Part shown: piece after piece, positions 36,149 to 45,204 of the stretch | Layout of the letters: every line of letters starts with the position of its first letter | Numbering within the stretch: the first letter of the stretch is position 1 | Assembly (NCBI RefSeq): GCF_002154725.1 | Contig: NZ_MTAW01000124.1 | Span: forward strand, 61,521-125,520 | Source: Nostoc sp. 106C | GTDB lineage: Bacteria > Cyanobacteriota > Cyanobacteriia > Cyanobacteriales > Nostocaceae | Reading direction: 5' to 3' | Length of the DNA: 64,000 bases | Made by a program: the position numbers and the translations under genes | Notes under the pieces: model-generated | Seen by the model: only the letters and a program-made list of their open reading frames with translations | What the model was told of the DNA's origin: nothing | Databases searched by the model: none

Positions 36149-36197
36149 AGGCATGTTCAGATAGAAATGGTATTATCTCATGTCCGGTTAAACACTT

Positions 36198-36312
36198 GTC
36201 ATTGCGAGCGTTCGCTGAAAGCGTTCCCGTTCCCTCGAAGAGGGTTCCCGCAGGGTAGGGTAGCGAAGCAATCGCAGAGGCGTTGTGATTGCTTCGTTAC
36301 ACTCGCAATGAC
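36198..36312. repeat. GC-rich palindromic dispersed repeat with perfect 11-bp ends
   Basis: GTCATTGCGAG at 36198 and CTCGCAATGAC ending at 36312 are perfect 11-bp inverted termini. Inside are CGTTCCCGTTCCC and GCAGGGTAGGGTAGC modules shared with the repeats at 11658, 38858 and 56767. Confidence 0.85.
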
Positions 36313-36389
36313 ATATCACAAGTAATTTAGCGGACATGGTATTAAACTGCTTGCAAACATCGAATAGCAATAAAAGGAACCACAGATGT

Positions 36390-37106
36390 TTACCCCAAAA
36401 TATCCTCCCATTCTGTTTTAGATAGCGGTTTAACAACTAACTCAATCTCAAAACAATAACTAGCAGCAGCCATCAAAGCTGTAATAATTATTTCTACACT
36501 GAGGCTTTGAGGTAGTTGCACCTGTGTCCAAGATTCTGCACCGAATACCTGGGCAAATAGTTCAGCATCTTGGTTTAACCGCATAGAACCATGTTGCAAA
36601 ATTGCCCCAGCACGTCGCAGTTGAGCGCTACCAATGAGTTTTGCTCCATCGGGTAAAACTAAATCTGCACCTGTAGCAGTACCAAAACAGTTAGGGTTGT
36701 GAATATAGCCTCGCCCAGCTGTACCGTATTCCAATTTAACGCCAAGCGATCGCCAACCTTGAATCAAAAACTCACAAATTTGTTGGTAAGCTTGGAGGCG
36801 AGCGCCATTCAGTCCAGATGTGACAACAGTGTAAGTTAAATCACCTTGGTGTAATACTGCCCGTCCACCAGTAGGACGCCTGACCACATCCAGTTTTTGA
36901 CCTTGCCAAATAATATGTTGCCAAAATTCTGGGTATTGGCGTTGATGATAGCCCAAGGAAATAGCGGGTGGCGACCAAGTATAAAACCGCAGAGTTGGGG
37001 GATGTTTTCCAGACTGGTGCTGTGCTAGCAACCAGCCATCAATTGCCATTTGCACATTGCCAGCAGCTTCTAGCAAAGGAATTAGTCGCCACTGCTTGCT
37101 ATGCAT
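36390..37106 (-). CDS. Lipoate-protein ligase/octanoyltransferase family protein (LipM-like)
   Basis: The ATG at 37106 gives 238 residues. The lipoyl-transferase fold shows in PPTLRFYTWSPPAISLGYHQ, RRPTGGRAVLHQGDLTYTV and CFGTATGADLVLPDGAKLIGSAQLRR (given in parts). GAKLIGSAQ contains the conserved lysine, and a Cys near NCFG may be the nucleophile of LipM-type enzymes. The family transfers octanoyl or lipoyl groups to carrier proteins. It lies 30 bp downstream of the YbjN gene on the minus strand. The reaction type is likely, but substrate and direction are not settled. Confidence 0.83.
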   Translation of the reverse strand: MHSKQWRLIPLLEAAGNVQMAIDGWLLAQHQSGKHPPTLRFYTWSPPAISLGYHQRQYPEFWQHIIWQGQKLDVVRRPTGGRAVLHQGDLTYTVVTSGLNGARLQAYQQICEFLIQGWRSLGVKLEYGTAGRGYIHNPNCFGTATGADLVLPDGAKLIGSAQLRRAGAILQHGSMRLNQDAELFAQVFGAESWTQVQLPQSLSVEIIITALMAAASYCFEIELVVKPLSKTEWEDILG

Positions 37107-37136
37107 CCGATAAAGCAAACTCCAATCTCAAATTCT

Positions 37137-37616
37137 TCAAGCTGCACCAAACTCAGACTGTAAAGCTTCATCGTTATTATCGGCGATCGTGGCCACGATG
37201 GTAATTACTCGGGAGACTTCGCCAGGAGATAACTCTGCTAAAGTGCGTGTCGATATGACCACAACTTGGTTGTCAATAATCCCAAATCGAGCTTCCAAGG
37301 TGCTAGTACAGTTCATCTCCAATAAATGCCGTAATAATCTGGGTTCATCTTTAGCAGGTAACTTTAGCACCACAGACCAAACTGTAATGGTATCTTCATC
37401 ACTTGTACCACTAAGTTGGACAAATACTTCTACACTGCCATATTTAAACTTCCAGAGAAAATTACCATCTGAATTGTGGCTAACCATCGCACTGTCATCT
37501 TGTTCTAGACTGTCGATGACATTTTCAATGACCTCCACATGGTTAATGCTTGCTGTTTCTACGAGTAACTCATTGACGAGTGGGTTGCTTGGTAGGGTTT
37601 CTTGGTAGTTTGTCAT
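37137..37616 (-). CDS. YbjN-domain protein
   Basis: A 159-residue protein of the YbjN type: the charged N-terminus (VIENVIDSLEQDDSAMV) leads into GNFLWKFKYGSVEVFVQL, then LLRHLLEMNCTSTLEARFG and VISTRTLAELSPGEVSRVI (in parts). The fold is an alpha/beta sandwich resembling type III secretion chaperones, and its function in cyanobacteria is unknown. It is upstream of the lipoate ligase-like gene on the same strand, so the two may be co-transcribed. Confidence 0.82.
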   Translation of the reverse strand: MTNYQETLPSNPLVNELLVETASINHVEVIENVIDSLEQDDSAMVSHNSDGNFLWKFKYGSVEVFVQLSGTSDEDTITVWSVVLKLPAKDEPRLLRHLLEMNCTSTLEARFGIIDNQVVVISTRTLAELSPGEVSRVITIVATIADNNDEALQSEFGAA

Positions 37617-37761
37617 ACAGATTTTTTGCTGAATATGGTTACTGATTTATCTACACATACTTTATAGCTTGTAGACGCAGTTAGTTTTAGCTTCTAAAGT
37701 GATAGTCTGATCTTGAGCCATGTCAAATTGACTTTAGACGCCTACAAGAATACGCGATTCT

Positions 37762-38814
37762 ATGTCCTCTATTTCTCAAGCTGTGCAAAGTCGTGATGTC
37801 CGTCAGTTGGGTATCAACCCCAATCACTGGTATGTGGTTGCTCGTAGTAGTGAAGTGACTAAGACACCTGTGGGTGTGGTACTTTGGCAGCAGGCGATCG
37901 CTCTTTATCGAGATAGTACAGGCACAATCCATGCTTTAGAAGACCGTTGTCCCCACCGCCAAGTTAAACTCAGTCATGGGCAAGTCGTTGGTAATAACTT
38001 AGAATGTGCTTATCATGGATGGCGCTTCGATTCATCCGGTGAATGTGCAGCAGTTCCCTACCTAGCAGAAAATCAGAAACTACCCAGTTGTAAAATCCGT
38101 CGCTACCTGGTAAAAGAACAAAACGGTTTTATCTGGCTATTCCCTGGAAATGAATCACCATCGGTAGAACCTCTGGGTTTACCAGAGTGGGAACATCTCA
38201 ATTACATTGCCACTGTTTCAGTTATTAATTGTAATGCTCATTATTCCTATTTAATTGAAAACCTGATGGATATGTATCACGGACATTTACATCAGGATTT
38301 GCAAGCTTGGGCGGAAGCAGCTTTACAAGATATTGATGAAGATGCTACCCGTGTGGATGCCCATTATACAGCACAAAGTTATTATAAAATCGATAAAATT
38401 TGGTCTATATCCCAATTATTTTTTCCGGCTTTGCGGCGGTTGCATCCTGAACCTTTGGATGTGAGTTATATCTATCCCCATTGGGCTTCAAGATTGGGAC
38501 AAGATTTTAAAATTTACTGTCTGCTTTGTCCAGTCAATGAAACGCAAACAAAAGCTTATTTAGTTCATTTCACATCATTAAATGCATTTTGGCGGTTACA
38601 TAAATTACCTGTGTGGTTTCGGCGCTTTGTCAAGGATAGTTTATTTGGTGCAGCACAGAAACTACTTGATGGTTTAGTAGTTCAAGATGTGAAGATGATT
38701 GAGGAGGAACAGCAGGCTTATCTGCAAAATCCAGATAGGCATAATTATGAATTGAATCGAGCTTTGGTGAGCGTGCAAAGGCTAATGAGAAGTCAGGTTG
38801 AGAAAATAAAGTAA
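37762..38814 (+). CDS. Rieske aromatic-ring-hydroxylating oxygenase, alpha subunit type
   Basis: A 350-residue protein. The Rieske [2Fe-2S] motif is CPHR (Cys63, His65) and CAYHGW (Cys82, His85), about 17 residues apart. The catalytic iron region has ENLMDMYHGHLHQDL near residue 170, with the ligand histidines. The C-terminal part resembles aromatic ring-hydroxylating enzymes, but the chain is shorter than pheophorbide a oxygenase. Ferredoxin or a reductase must supply electrons, and neither gene is adjacent. The substrate is unknown. It is divergent from the YbjN gene. Confidence 0.85.
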   Translation: MSSISQAVQSRDVRQLGINPNHWYVVARSSEVTKTPVGVVLWQQAIALYRDSTGTIHALEDRCPHRQVKLSHGQVVGNNLECAYHGWRFDSSGECAAVPYLAENQKLPSCKIRRYLVKEQNGFIWLFPGNESPSVEPLGLPEWEHLNYIATVSVINCNAHYSYLIENLMDMYHGHLHQDLQAWAEAALQDIDEDATRVDAHYTAQSYYKIDKIWSISQLFFPALRRLHPEPLDVSYIYPHWASRLGQDFKIYCLLCPVNETQTKAYLVHFTSLNAFWRLHKLPVWFRRFVKDSLFGAAQKLLDGLVVQDVKMIEEEQQAYLQNPDRHNYELNRALVSVQRLMRSQVEKIK

Positions 38815-38857
38815 TTCCTAAAGCACTAAGTAAGTTGGCGTAAAAATTTCAAGGTAC

Positions 38858-39004
38858 GTCATTGCGAGTCTAACGAAGTGGAATGTAGACACGTAGACGC
38901 GTACTCCTTCGGAGAAGCAAGCTACGCGGAGCGTTGCCGCAGGCTAGCGGCTTCTCGTTCGACGAAGTTGTTCCCGCAGGGTAGCAATCGCAAGGATTTT
39001 GGGT
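38858..39004. repeat. GC-rich palindromic dispersed repeat
   Basis: GTCATTGCGAGTCTAACGAAG begins at 38858, and the end reaches about 39004 with CCCGCAGGGTAGCAATCGCAAG. Internal segments CGCGGAGCG and CTAGCGG can fold. It belongs to the same family as the repeats at 11658, 36198 and 56767. Confidence 0.8.
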
Positions 39005-39132
39005 GTTTTACATTCTTTTACATAGTTTGGTTTATTTGTGTCGGCTTACTTAGCTAATAAAAAATATCCGCCTTCTTAGAGAAGTCAGATAGTCAGATAT
39101 CTGGAGTTTTCAATTTTCACATAATTAATAAT

Positions 39133-39160
39133 AGCGCCTACCTTTAATTAGGCAGGCGCT
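39133..39160 (-). terminator. Terminator-like hairpin after the GlsB gene
   Basis: AGCGCCT (39133-39139) pairs with AGGCGCT (39154-39160), with an AT-rich loop. It lies 85 bp past the GlsB stop. On the minus strand it is followed by an AT-rich segment containing short T-runs. Confidence 0.55.
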
Positions 39161-39245
39161 ATATATTTCCATTTAATTTCAGGGATAAATAATATTTACA
39201 TAAACTCCCTGATTTTTACTCATAATGGATTTACAAGCTTATTTT

Positions 39246-39518
39246 TTAGACAGTACTGCCGCGGTTTAACAAATTCCACAGAAAAACAGCAATGATCGCG
39301 CCAATAACCGCGACTATGATACCAGTAATGCTGAGAGTAGGAGCAGTTAATGCCAAGGTTCCCGTAGTAAAGAATACACCTAAACTACCGCCAATAAAAG
39401 CACCGATAATTCCCAACAAAATGGTTCCGAGAATTCCACCACCTTGATGACCGGGATAAATAGCCTTTGCGATCGCACCAGCTATTAGACCTAAAACGAG
39501 CCAAGCAATAATGTTCAT
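39246..39518 (-). CDS. GlsB/YeaQ/YmgE family stress-response membrane protein
   Basis: The ATG at 39518 gives 90 residues; earlier in-frame starts add only five. The family signature is visible: MNIIAWLVLGLIAGAIAKAIYPG followed by GGGILGTILLGIIGAFIGG. Two or three hydrophobic hairpins rich in Gly follow. Relatives are inner-membrane proteins induced by stress or stationary phase, with unknown molecular role. A strong hairpin (39697-39726) lies upstream and another lies downstream. Confidence 0.9.
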   Translation of the reverse strand: MNIIAWLVLGLIAGAIAKAIYPGHQGGGILGTILLGIIGAFIGGSLGVFFTTGTLALTAPTLSITGIIVAVIGAIIAVFLWNLLNRGSTV

Positions 39519-40177
39519 TTTTGTTATTGACAAACGTTTTTCTCGAACAACTTAAGATTATCAATTTCCCTATCAATAACCAATCTGCCATAAGAATTAT
39601 TTATCCATATATCCAAAGAGGAATATGAACAATACTATGCCTTTTGATATAGACCGTTAATTTTATGAATAAAAATTTAATAGAAATTTTAAGAAAAAGC
39701 TCCTAGCAGGTCTAAGACTAGGGGCTTATAAAATTATTGCTTGGTAAATAGTAGTATATGTATTTATGGTTACCTCTCTCCTCTACTTTAAGAATTAAGC
39801 TGTAGTATTTCAAAAGTATTGTTAATTTTAAGATTTATAACATAAATGTAGATAGATTTAAGTAAAAAATCTTGTTGTTACTGTCGCCAATCATATCTAA
39901 TGTGAGTATTTACGAAAATCAGTTTATATCTCTGGACAGAGGTTTATTTATTTTAGGTTAGTAAAAATTTAAATTGGAGAATTTAGATTGTTTTGCCCTT
40001 TTTATTGTTCAATTAGATGCAAATTGAACCATCTTTTTTATTGAGCATTTTATTTAATTGAACTAGTAAATTAAAATCTCACTCAAAACTGATTTTGATT
40101 TAAATGTTTATAAATTTAATTTTGCAGTGCTTAGCATTACCAGCGCTAAACAAAAGAATTGTTCCAAGGAGCGATAA
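39519..40177. other. Long intergenic region between GlsB and hemerythrin genes
   Basis: About 660 bp without a supported gene. A hairpin at 39697-39726 (CTCCTAG/CTAGGGG with flanking AAG/CTT pairs) looks like a terminator or regulatory stem. The rest is AT-rich with no repeat that I can place. Confidence 0.5.
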
Positions 40178-40651
40178 ATGGCTAAATCTCAAACACAAAA
40201 TATTCTGTCTTTGATTGAAACAGAGCATCGCCAAGTTGAAAAACTATTTGCAGAGGCAGAAAAGGCGAATACCAATCAATTATATGAGTGCTTTAATGAA
40301 ATATATAAAGCATTGACATTACATACTAGATCTGAAGAGTTAGTCTTTTATCCAGCAATGCAGGAGTATGAAGAGACTAAACAATATATTGAAGAAGCTG
40401 AAGCCGAACACGAAGAGGCTAAAATTCTTTTAGAAGAAATTAAGTCTCTGAAACCAACTGATTCAGAGTTTAAAACAAAAATTCAGGAACTAAAGAAAGC
40501 AGTTAAACATCACGTAGAAGAAGAAGAAAGTCAAATTTTTAAAGCTATATCTGACTGTATGAGCGAGCAGCAGCTAGCTGAACTGGGGAAAGAGTTTTTA
40601 ACAACTAAAGGTAAATTAGAAGAAGAAGTTAAAACAGCTATGACAACCTAG
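40178..40651 (+). CDS. Hemerythrin HHE-domain protein
   Basis: A 157-residue helical protein carrying the diiron ligands: His17 (IETEHRQV), His49 and Glu53 (LHTRSEEL), His78 (AEHEEA), His111 or His112 and Glu116 (HHVEEEE). Bacterial hemerythrin proteins bind oxygen, iron or nitric oxide. It has AAGGAGCGATAA upstream, a good ribosome-binding site. A strong hairpin follows the gene. Confidence 0.92.
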   Translation: MAKSQTQNILSLIETEHRQVEKLFAEAEKANTNQLYECFNEIYKALTLHTRSEELVFYPAMQEYEETKQYIEEAEAEHEEAKILLEEIKSLKPTDSEFKTKIQELKKAVKHHVEEEESQIFKAISDCMSEQQLAELGKEFLTTKGKLEEEVKTAMTT

Positions 40652-40741
40652 GAAAATTTTCAATAATCCTTTGTTGACAAGCCTATAAGCGTCTACGTTG
40701 CTTGAGTATCAAGCAAAAAACAAAGCTCAATACTATACAAA

Positions 40742-40788
40742 TTTAGGTAGGCTCCTAATATCTAACTAATATTAGGAACCTACCTAAA
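40742..40788. terminator. Strong bidirectional terminator hairpin
   Basis: TTTAGGTAGG (40742-40751) pairs with CCTACCTAAA (40779-40788), and TCCTAATAT pairs with ATATTAGGA inside. Both ends carry A/T-runs, and it lies between the convergent hemerythrin and oxidase genes. Confidence 0.75.
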
Positions 40789-40931
40789 AATTTTGAGATT
40801 GGCAAGCAGCTACATCAAATATAGGATTGATACTTAAATTTTGAAATGCATATAGATTTTCTCAATAATCAAATCAGATTCCTATAGATTTATAGGTATT
40901 TTTAGAATTTCACTTGATTTAGATGTTTATT

Positions 40932-41639
40932 TTATTGAGTAGATAACACTTCAGGATTACTAACCGCAGATTTTTCTAACATTACTGGTTCGGCGTCGAT
41001 GCTATGTGGACTCTTGAATGAAAATTGAGCATTAGTTTTTTGACAAGCGACCATAGTTTTTACATGCTCCATCTCATCATCTCGAATTGCCACAAATACA
41101 TCATAGAGATTGTCAATTGTAGGACGGCGTTCGGCTGGTGTATGAGATGTTTGGAATTCATCAAACAAATAAAGGTCTCCGTTACGGTAGTAACCTATTG
41201 CTATCTCAGGTGCAGGTTGTGTCTTCAACTCTGTCTCATGGGCTGTGAGGAATTTGTGATAGCTACTGTAAGCGTGCTCTTCAACCAATTCCATAAAATG
41301 ATAGGCAGAACGAGGAGAAATCATATACAACGCTACAATGATCCAGTAGTAAACTAATGCAGTTGTTTTCGCTAAAAAGCGATCGCCCCAAAATGCTGCA
41401 CCTCCCAAAGATTCCATAATCAACAGATGGTGCAATTCATTCCAAGATTCTGCAAAGTGAACCTTGAGCCAATCAGCTTTGCGCCAAAATCCCAGAGTTT
41501 CGTAGAGGTGTAAAACCGAGAGATAAGAAAAGTAAGGTACTCGCGCCACGGTTTCTAAGACATAGAAGCGAGGATAAGGGCGATCGCGGTAAATTATATT
41601 GATCACAAAAACTAGAACGCTAACTAGTAAGCGAATCAT
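40932..41639 (-). CDS. Plastid-type terminal (alternative) quinol oxidase, PTOX family
   Basis: A 235-residue diiron oxidase. The ligand pattern is conserved: Glu29 (VLETVARVPY), Glu68 and His71 (ESWNELHHLL), Glu120 (FMELVEEHAYSSY) and Glu189 to His192 (RDDEMEH). Such enzymes take electrons from plastoquinol and reduce oxygen to water, protecting an over-reduced photosynthetic chain. One or two hydrophobic segments support a membrane-associated form. The last 35 residues are variable. It converges on hemerythrin and is divergent from the DUF4336 gene. Confidence 0.92.
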   Translation of the reverse strand: MIRLLVSVLVFVINIIYRDRPYPRFYVLETVARVPYFSYLSVLHLYETLGFWRKADWLKVHFAESWNELHHLLIMESLGGAAFWGDRFLAKTTALVYYWIIVALYMISPRSAYHFMELVEEHAYSSYHKFLTAHETELKTQPAPEIAIGYYRNGDLYLFDEFQTSHTPAERRPTIDNLYDVFVAIRDDEMEHVKTMVACQKTNAQFSFKSPHSIDAEPVMLEKSAVSNPEVLSTQ

Positions 41640-42018
41640 TGCAACTCTCCATGAATTATAGTTATTAGCCTAAATTAGACTGAACATCAAGAAATTTAGC
41701 GCCTTCTTAACTCCTGCCTGTTACATTTGCAGTTATAAAAGCAAAAGTTGAGAATTTTGTGAGGAATACGGGCAATGTCAGCAAAAATAAATACACTAAA
41801 TAATTTAGTACTTGGAAGCTATGTTACTGTCCAATCGCGAATGTGTTCATCTTTCTTAAGATATTGCTTTACTAAAAATGTGAGTATTCTAATTCCCTCA
41901 TTTGTTGGTCGTCAGAGACTAGAATTTTGATTAGAACTAAGTTATTGGCTCAACAATTTGTTAAACTCCAACTTTTGGAGAGCAAATAGAGCATTGGGAA
42001 TGCGGAGGGGTTCGCAAA
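41640..42018. other. Divergent region between oxidase and DUF4336 genes
   Basis: About 380 bp, AT-rich, no gene. It must carry promoters for both divergent genes. A GCGGAGGGG stretch just before the DUF4336 GTG start may act as ribosome-binding site. No specific operator is recognised. Confidence 0.5.
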
Positions 42019-43251
42019 GTGGCTCAAGAGGAACGTACAGGCAACATTGAACGGATCGATCCAAGGGACTTTTCATGGTTCTTTTGGTTTACTTTGCCAC
42101 TCTACCCATACGGCAGGAGGCGGACAATCCGCAAAGAAGTAGTTAAGGATACAGTCTGGACTTTTGACCAAATGCAGGGCATATTTTATGTTGTCGTGCC
42201 CATTCGCATGACCGTTGTCAAACTAGAGGCTGGGGGACTTCTGGTTTACGCTCCTGTTGCACCAACCCCAGAATGTATCCGGTTAGTCAATGAATTGGTC
42301 GCAGAACACGGTGAAGTCAAGTACATTATTCTGCCAACTATTTCTGGACTAGAACATAAAGTCTTCGTTGGTCCCTTTGCCAGATTCTTTCCCAAAGCAC
42401 AAATCTTTGTCGCTCCCAGCCAGTGGAGTTTTCCGCTAAATCTGCCGCTCAGCTGGCTTGGTTTACCCTCAAAAAGAACTCAAATACTTCCAGAAGATAG
42501 CAAAATAGCGCCCTTTGTAGACGAGTTTGACTATGCAATCCTCGGCCCTATAGACTTGGGCCCGGGTAGGTTTGCGGAAGTGGCATTTTTTCACAAGCGA
42601 TCGCATACTTTGTTAGTGACAGATTCAGTAATTTCTGTACCAGAAGAACCGCCTGCGATCGTTCAATTAGATCCATATCCTTTACTATTTCATGCCAAGG
42701 AGAATGCCTGTGAAATCGTCGCAGATAATCAGGCAAATCGCCGTAAGGGATGGCAACGCATCTCACTATTTGCTTTGTACTTTCAGCCAAGCGTGTTGGA
42801 GGTGATTGGATTAAGTCAAGTATTACGTGATGCTATTAAAGCACCAGAACGTTCTAAAAAAGCTTATTTTGGGTTGTTTCCTTTCAAATGGCAGCAAGAT
42901 TGGCAGCGTTCATTTGAGGCTTTGCGCGGCGATGGCCGTATATTTGTAGCGCCGATATTACAGACTCTCATTCTCAACCGCGCACCAAAGGAAACTATCG
43001 ATTGGGCTAATAATATAGCAAGTTGGGATTTTCAGTGGATTATTCCTTGCCACTTTGACTCACCAATCAAAGCTGAGCCATATCAGTTTCGCCAAGCATT
43101 TTCTTTCTTAGAACAGCAACCAGCTGTGAGTGCTGGCTTGTTTAATAGTAGCGGTTATCCCTTGCCGCAAGAGGATTTTAAAATCCTCAAGGACATTGAT
43201 CGCGATCTAAATAAGTTTGGGATTGTACCACCAGCGAAGGATAAAGTGTAG
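42019..43251 (+). CDS. DUF4336 protein (metallo-beta-lactamase-like fold)
   Basis: A 410-residue protein starting with GTG (AGGGG lies upstream). The N-terminal DPRDFSWFFWFTLPLYPYG is followed by VVPIRMTVVKLEAGGLLVYAPV and the TPECIRLVNELVAEHGEVKYIILPT segment. This resembles an atypical metallo-beta-lactamase fold without the HxHxDH motif. DUF4336 proteins have no established function; some are encoded near stress genes. It is a likely soluble protein and stands alone. Confidence 0.8.
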   Translation: MAQEERTGNIERIDPRDFSWFFWFTLPLYPYGRRRTIRKEVVKDTVWTFDQMQGIFYVVVPIRMTVVKLEAGGLLVYAPVAPTPECIRLVNELVAEHGEVKYIILPTISGLEHKVFVGPFARFFPKAQIFVAPSQWSFPLNLPLSWLGLPSKRTQILPEDSKIAPFVDEFDYAILGPIDLGPGRFAEVAFFHKRSHTLLVTDSVISVPEEPPAIVQLDPYPLLFHAKENACEIVADNQANRRKGWQRISLFALYFQPSVLEVIGLSQVLRDAIKAPERSKKAYFGLFPFKWQQDWQRSFEALRGDGRIFVAPILQTLILNRAPKETIDWANNIASWDFQWIIPCHFDSPIKAEPYQFRQAFSFLEQQPAVSAGLFNSSGYPLPQEDFKILKDIDRDLNKFGIVPPAKDKV

Positions 43252-44182
43252 GAATAATTCAGAATTGAAGAGCCTATATATACTTTACTTCGACCTAGCA
43301 CTTACAGAATACCACTGTATTCCTATTGATCTCTGCAATGTTTGGCTTAAGAATTGCAATTAAGTCTGCCTTGATTGCGGATTTAGCTCCCACAATCATC
43401 AGAAATTCTCCAATTCACCGATACCGTCGCGTTGAATTCAACTATGAATTCGCGATCAGAGCAATTAGTAAGTTCGATATGCATCGATTTTTATTAACCA
43501 AATTTTAATTATAATTTGATTTTCAAATTTAAATTTACAAATTAAATTTAAAGTCCGAATAAATTTACCTGTAAGCAAATTTTTGTATTTAAGATTCTAA
43601 TTCAGATACACTGCTTTGAATTTAGAGTCTATATTTTCTCATTTTCAACTCTTATTCTATTTGGCTTAACCATAGTTGAAAGCCTTTTGTAGTTTAGCAG
43701 AATTCCTGTTTCTACTAGACTGAAAAATTTCCCAAAACGCCTTAACCTAAATTTGTACCGATTTTAACTCAACCTTTGCTAATCCTGTAAGCCTTAATAA
43801 GAAGATTGTGAAGTCAATATGCTAAAATACGGTATCCCGATTGGAGTTTAGATGTATTTATTTCATCAACCCAGAGCTAAAGTCCAGATGAGAGGCTCTT
43901 GCAAGTTGCTGTGCAATAGTTTCAAGGCATTAGATTCAGAGCATAAAACTTTTTAAATTGTTTATATTCTGAGCAAAGCAAGTAGAGTGTGGACCTACGA
44001 AGTTTATAAATAAAAAAAGTTAGAGGACGCTGCGTTGCAGGGTTTCCTCAGTAGCACTGTGCAAAAAAAAGATAGAACAGATGGTTATCTTTTTATAGCC
44101 AGTGTTCGTAGCGTCTACATCTAATGCATAACATCTGCATTTTTTTCTTTGGAGTTTTCTTAATTAGATGTGAGGAGTACAA
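43252..44182. other. Long intergenic region with possible regulatory repeats
   Basis: About 930 bp. The 60-codon plus-strand frame at 43326 is not supported. AT-rich tracts with AAATTTAAATTTACAAATTAAATTTAA-like alternation (about 43525-43560) are present. Near 44025 GGACGCTGCGTTGCAGGGTTT resembles the GC-rich repeats. No gene or confident RNA was seen. Confidence 0.45.
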
Positions 44183-44683
44183 ATGCTTGAGGCTATCGCT
44201 GTTGCTTGGCTATTATTATTTTTTGGTGATTTCCTTTCAACCTTCGTTTACCATGTACCCGAGCATGTTTTTGGTAGCCTCCACCTGAAAACGCACCATT
44301 CTTGGAAAAAAGACTTCCGCCATTATGCTATTTTGACGTTAAATACCCAGGTTTTATTAGATGGTATTCTGGGTGCTTTGCCTTATTTAGTAATGGCAGT
44401 AATTTTGTGGTCTTTCTCCCCAATCGGTGTAATTTCTGGACTACTTTTGGGTCAGGTTCATGTTTGGTGGAGACACATTAGTGTTTTGGATTGGCAAACT
44501 CCAAAGCCTGTAACTATTTTGTGTCAGATTTTCTTTATCACTACTCCTGAGAGACATTGGTTACACCATCAAAAAACTAACCAGGGTTTTGGGGATATTT
44601 TTACTTTTTTTGAGCAACCTTCACTGATTTGGTTGCGTTGGTTACGCCTGCTCAGGATTCGTTTTCGCTACTCACGTATCTAG
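44183..44683 (+). CDS. Short sterol desaturase/fatty acid hydroxylase-like protein
   Basis: A 166-residue membrane protein with the diiron histidine clusters of the family: HVPEH (residues 24-28), HLKTHHSWKKDFRH (34-47), HVWWRH and HWLHHQ near the C-terminus. It has about three hydrophobic segments. The chain is much shorter than typical hydroxylases (about 250 residues) but keeps all histidine boxes. Substrates in the family include fatty acids, sterols and carotenoids. TGAGGAGTACAA precedes the start, a strong ribosome-binding site. Confidence 0.82.
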   Translation: MLEAIAVAWLLLFFGDFLSTFVYHVPEHVFGSLHLKTHHSWKKDFRHYAILTLNTQVLLDGILGALPYLVMAVILWSFSPIGVISGLLLGQVHVWWRHISVLDWQTPKPVTILCQIFFITTPERHWLHHQKTNQGFGDIFTFFEQPSLIWLRWLRLLRIRFRYSRI

Positions 44684-44796
44684 CTGAAGTTAACATTTAA
44701 TGGGATGCTGCCATTTATTTGACACTACAGTCAAGATAAAAGTAAATAAATACAATTTATTCTGAATTCTGGCTTTTGAATTCAGAATTCAGTATT

Positions 44797-44827
44797 AATT
44801 AGTGGCGGTTTTGAATCTCCACTAATT
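44797..44827 (+). terminator. Hairpin after the desaturase-like gene
   Basis: AATTAGTGG (44797-44805) pairs with CCACTAATT (44819-44827), followed by GTTTTG. It lies just over 110 bp after the stop. A second inverted repeat with TTCTGAATTC/GAATTCAGAA arms lies just upstream. Confidence 0.55.
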
Positions 44828-44891
44828 GTTTTGCGCCAAATTAAAAAAGATTCAGTAAATCATAATTTTGAAATATCAGGCAGAGCAGTCG

Positions 44892-45125
44892 CTATTTTTC
44901 CTCATAATCGAAGGACACACAAGGACTTTCAATTTCCTGTGCAGGTTGGAATGAATTACAGAAAATAATGGTAGAACAATTAACCTCAAACTCTTCAGGG
45001 TGAGTACATTCCATCGCTCCTGCTACTTTGCTAGAAAAAACACAGTCTTGGCAAATAGTTTGACGTGGCGATGGTTGGCAATACTCTTGACTTAACTGAT
45101 ACTGGTAGTCTATTGAGCCTGACAT
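44892..45125 (-). CDS. Small Cys-rich protein
   Basis: A 77-residue protein with six Cys residues at about positions 16, 25, 28, 40, 50 and 56, plus one near the C-terminus (SPCVSFDYEEK). The spacing CQDC resembles metal-binding motifs, and MECTHPEEFEVNCSTIIFC is a clear pattern with two pairs. No family is named with confidence. The start is supported by the absence of longer upstream coding sense, and it stands alone. Confidence 0.6.
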   Translation of the reverse strand: MSGSIDYQYQLSQEYCQPSPRQTICQDCVFSSKVAGAMECTHPEEFEVNCSTIIFCNSFQPAQEIESPCVSFDYEEK

Positions 45126-45204
45126 AAGTAAAAATCCTGTTTAAAGATGTGAATCGTCTGAATGCTCCTAATGTTCAACTCTCATCTTGCCACCTCTTTT
45201 TCAG

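Noticed and set aside
43326..43508. A 60-codon plus-strand frame after the DUF4336 gene
   Set aside because: No recognisable features, weak start context and an AT-rich flank; treated as chance.
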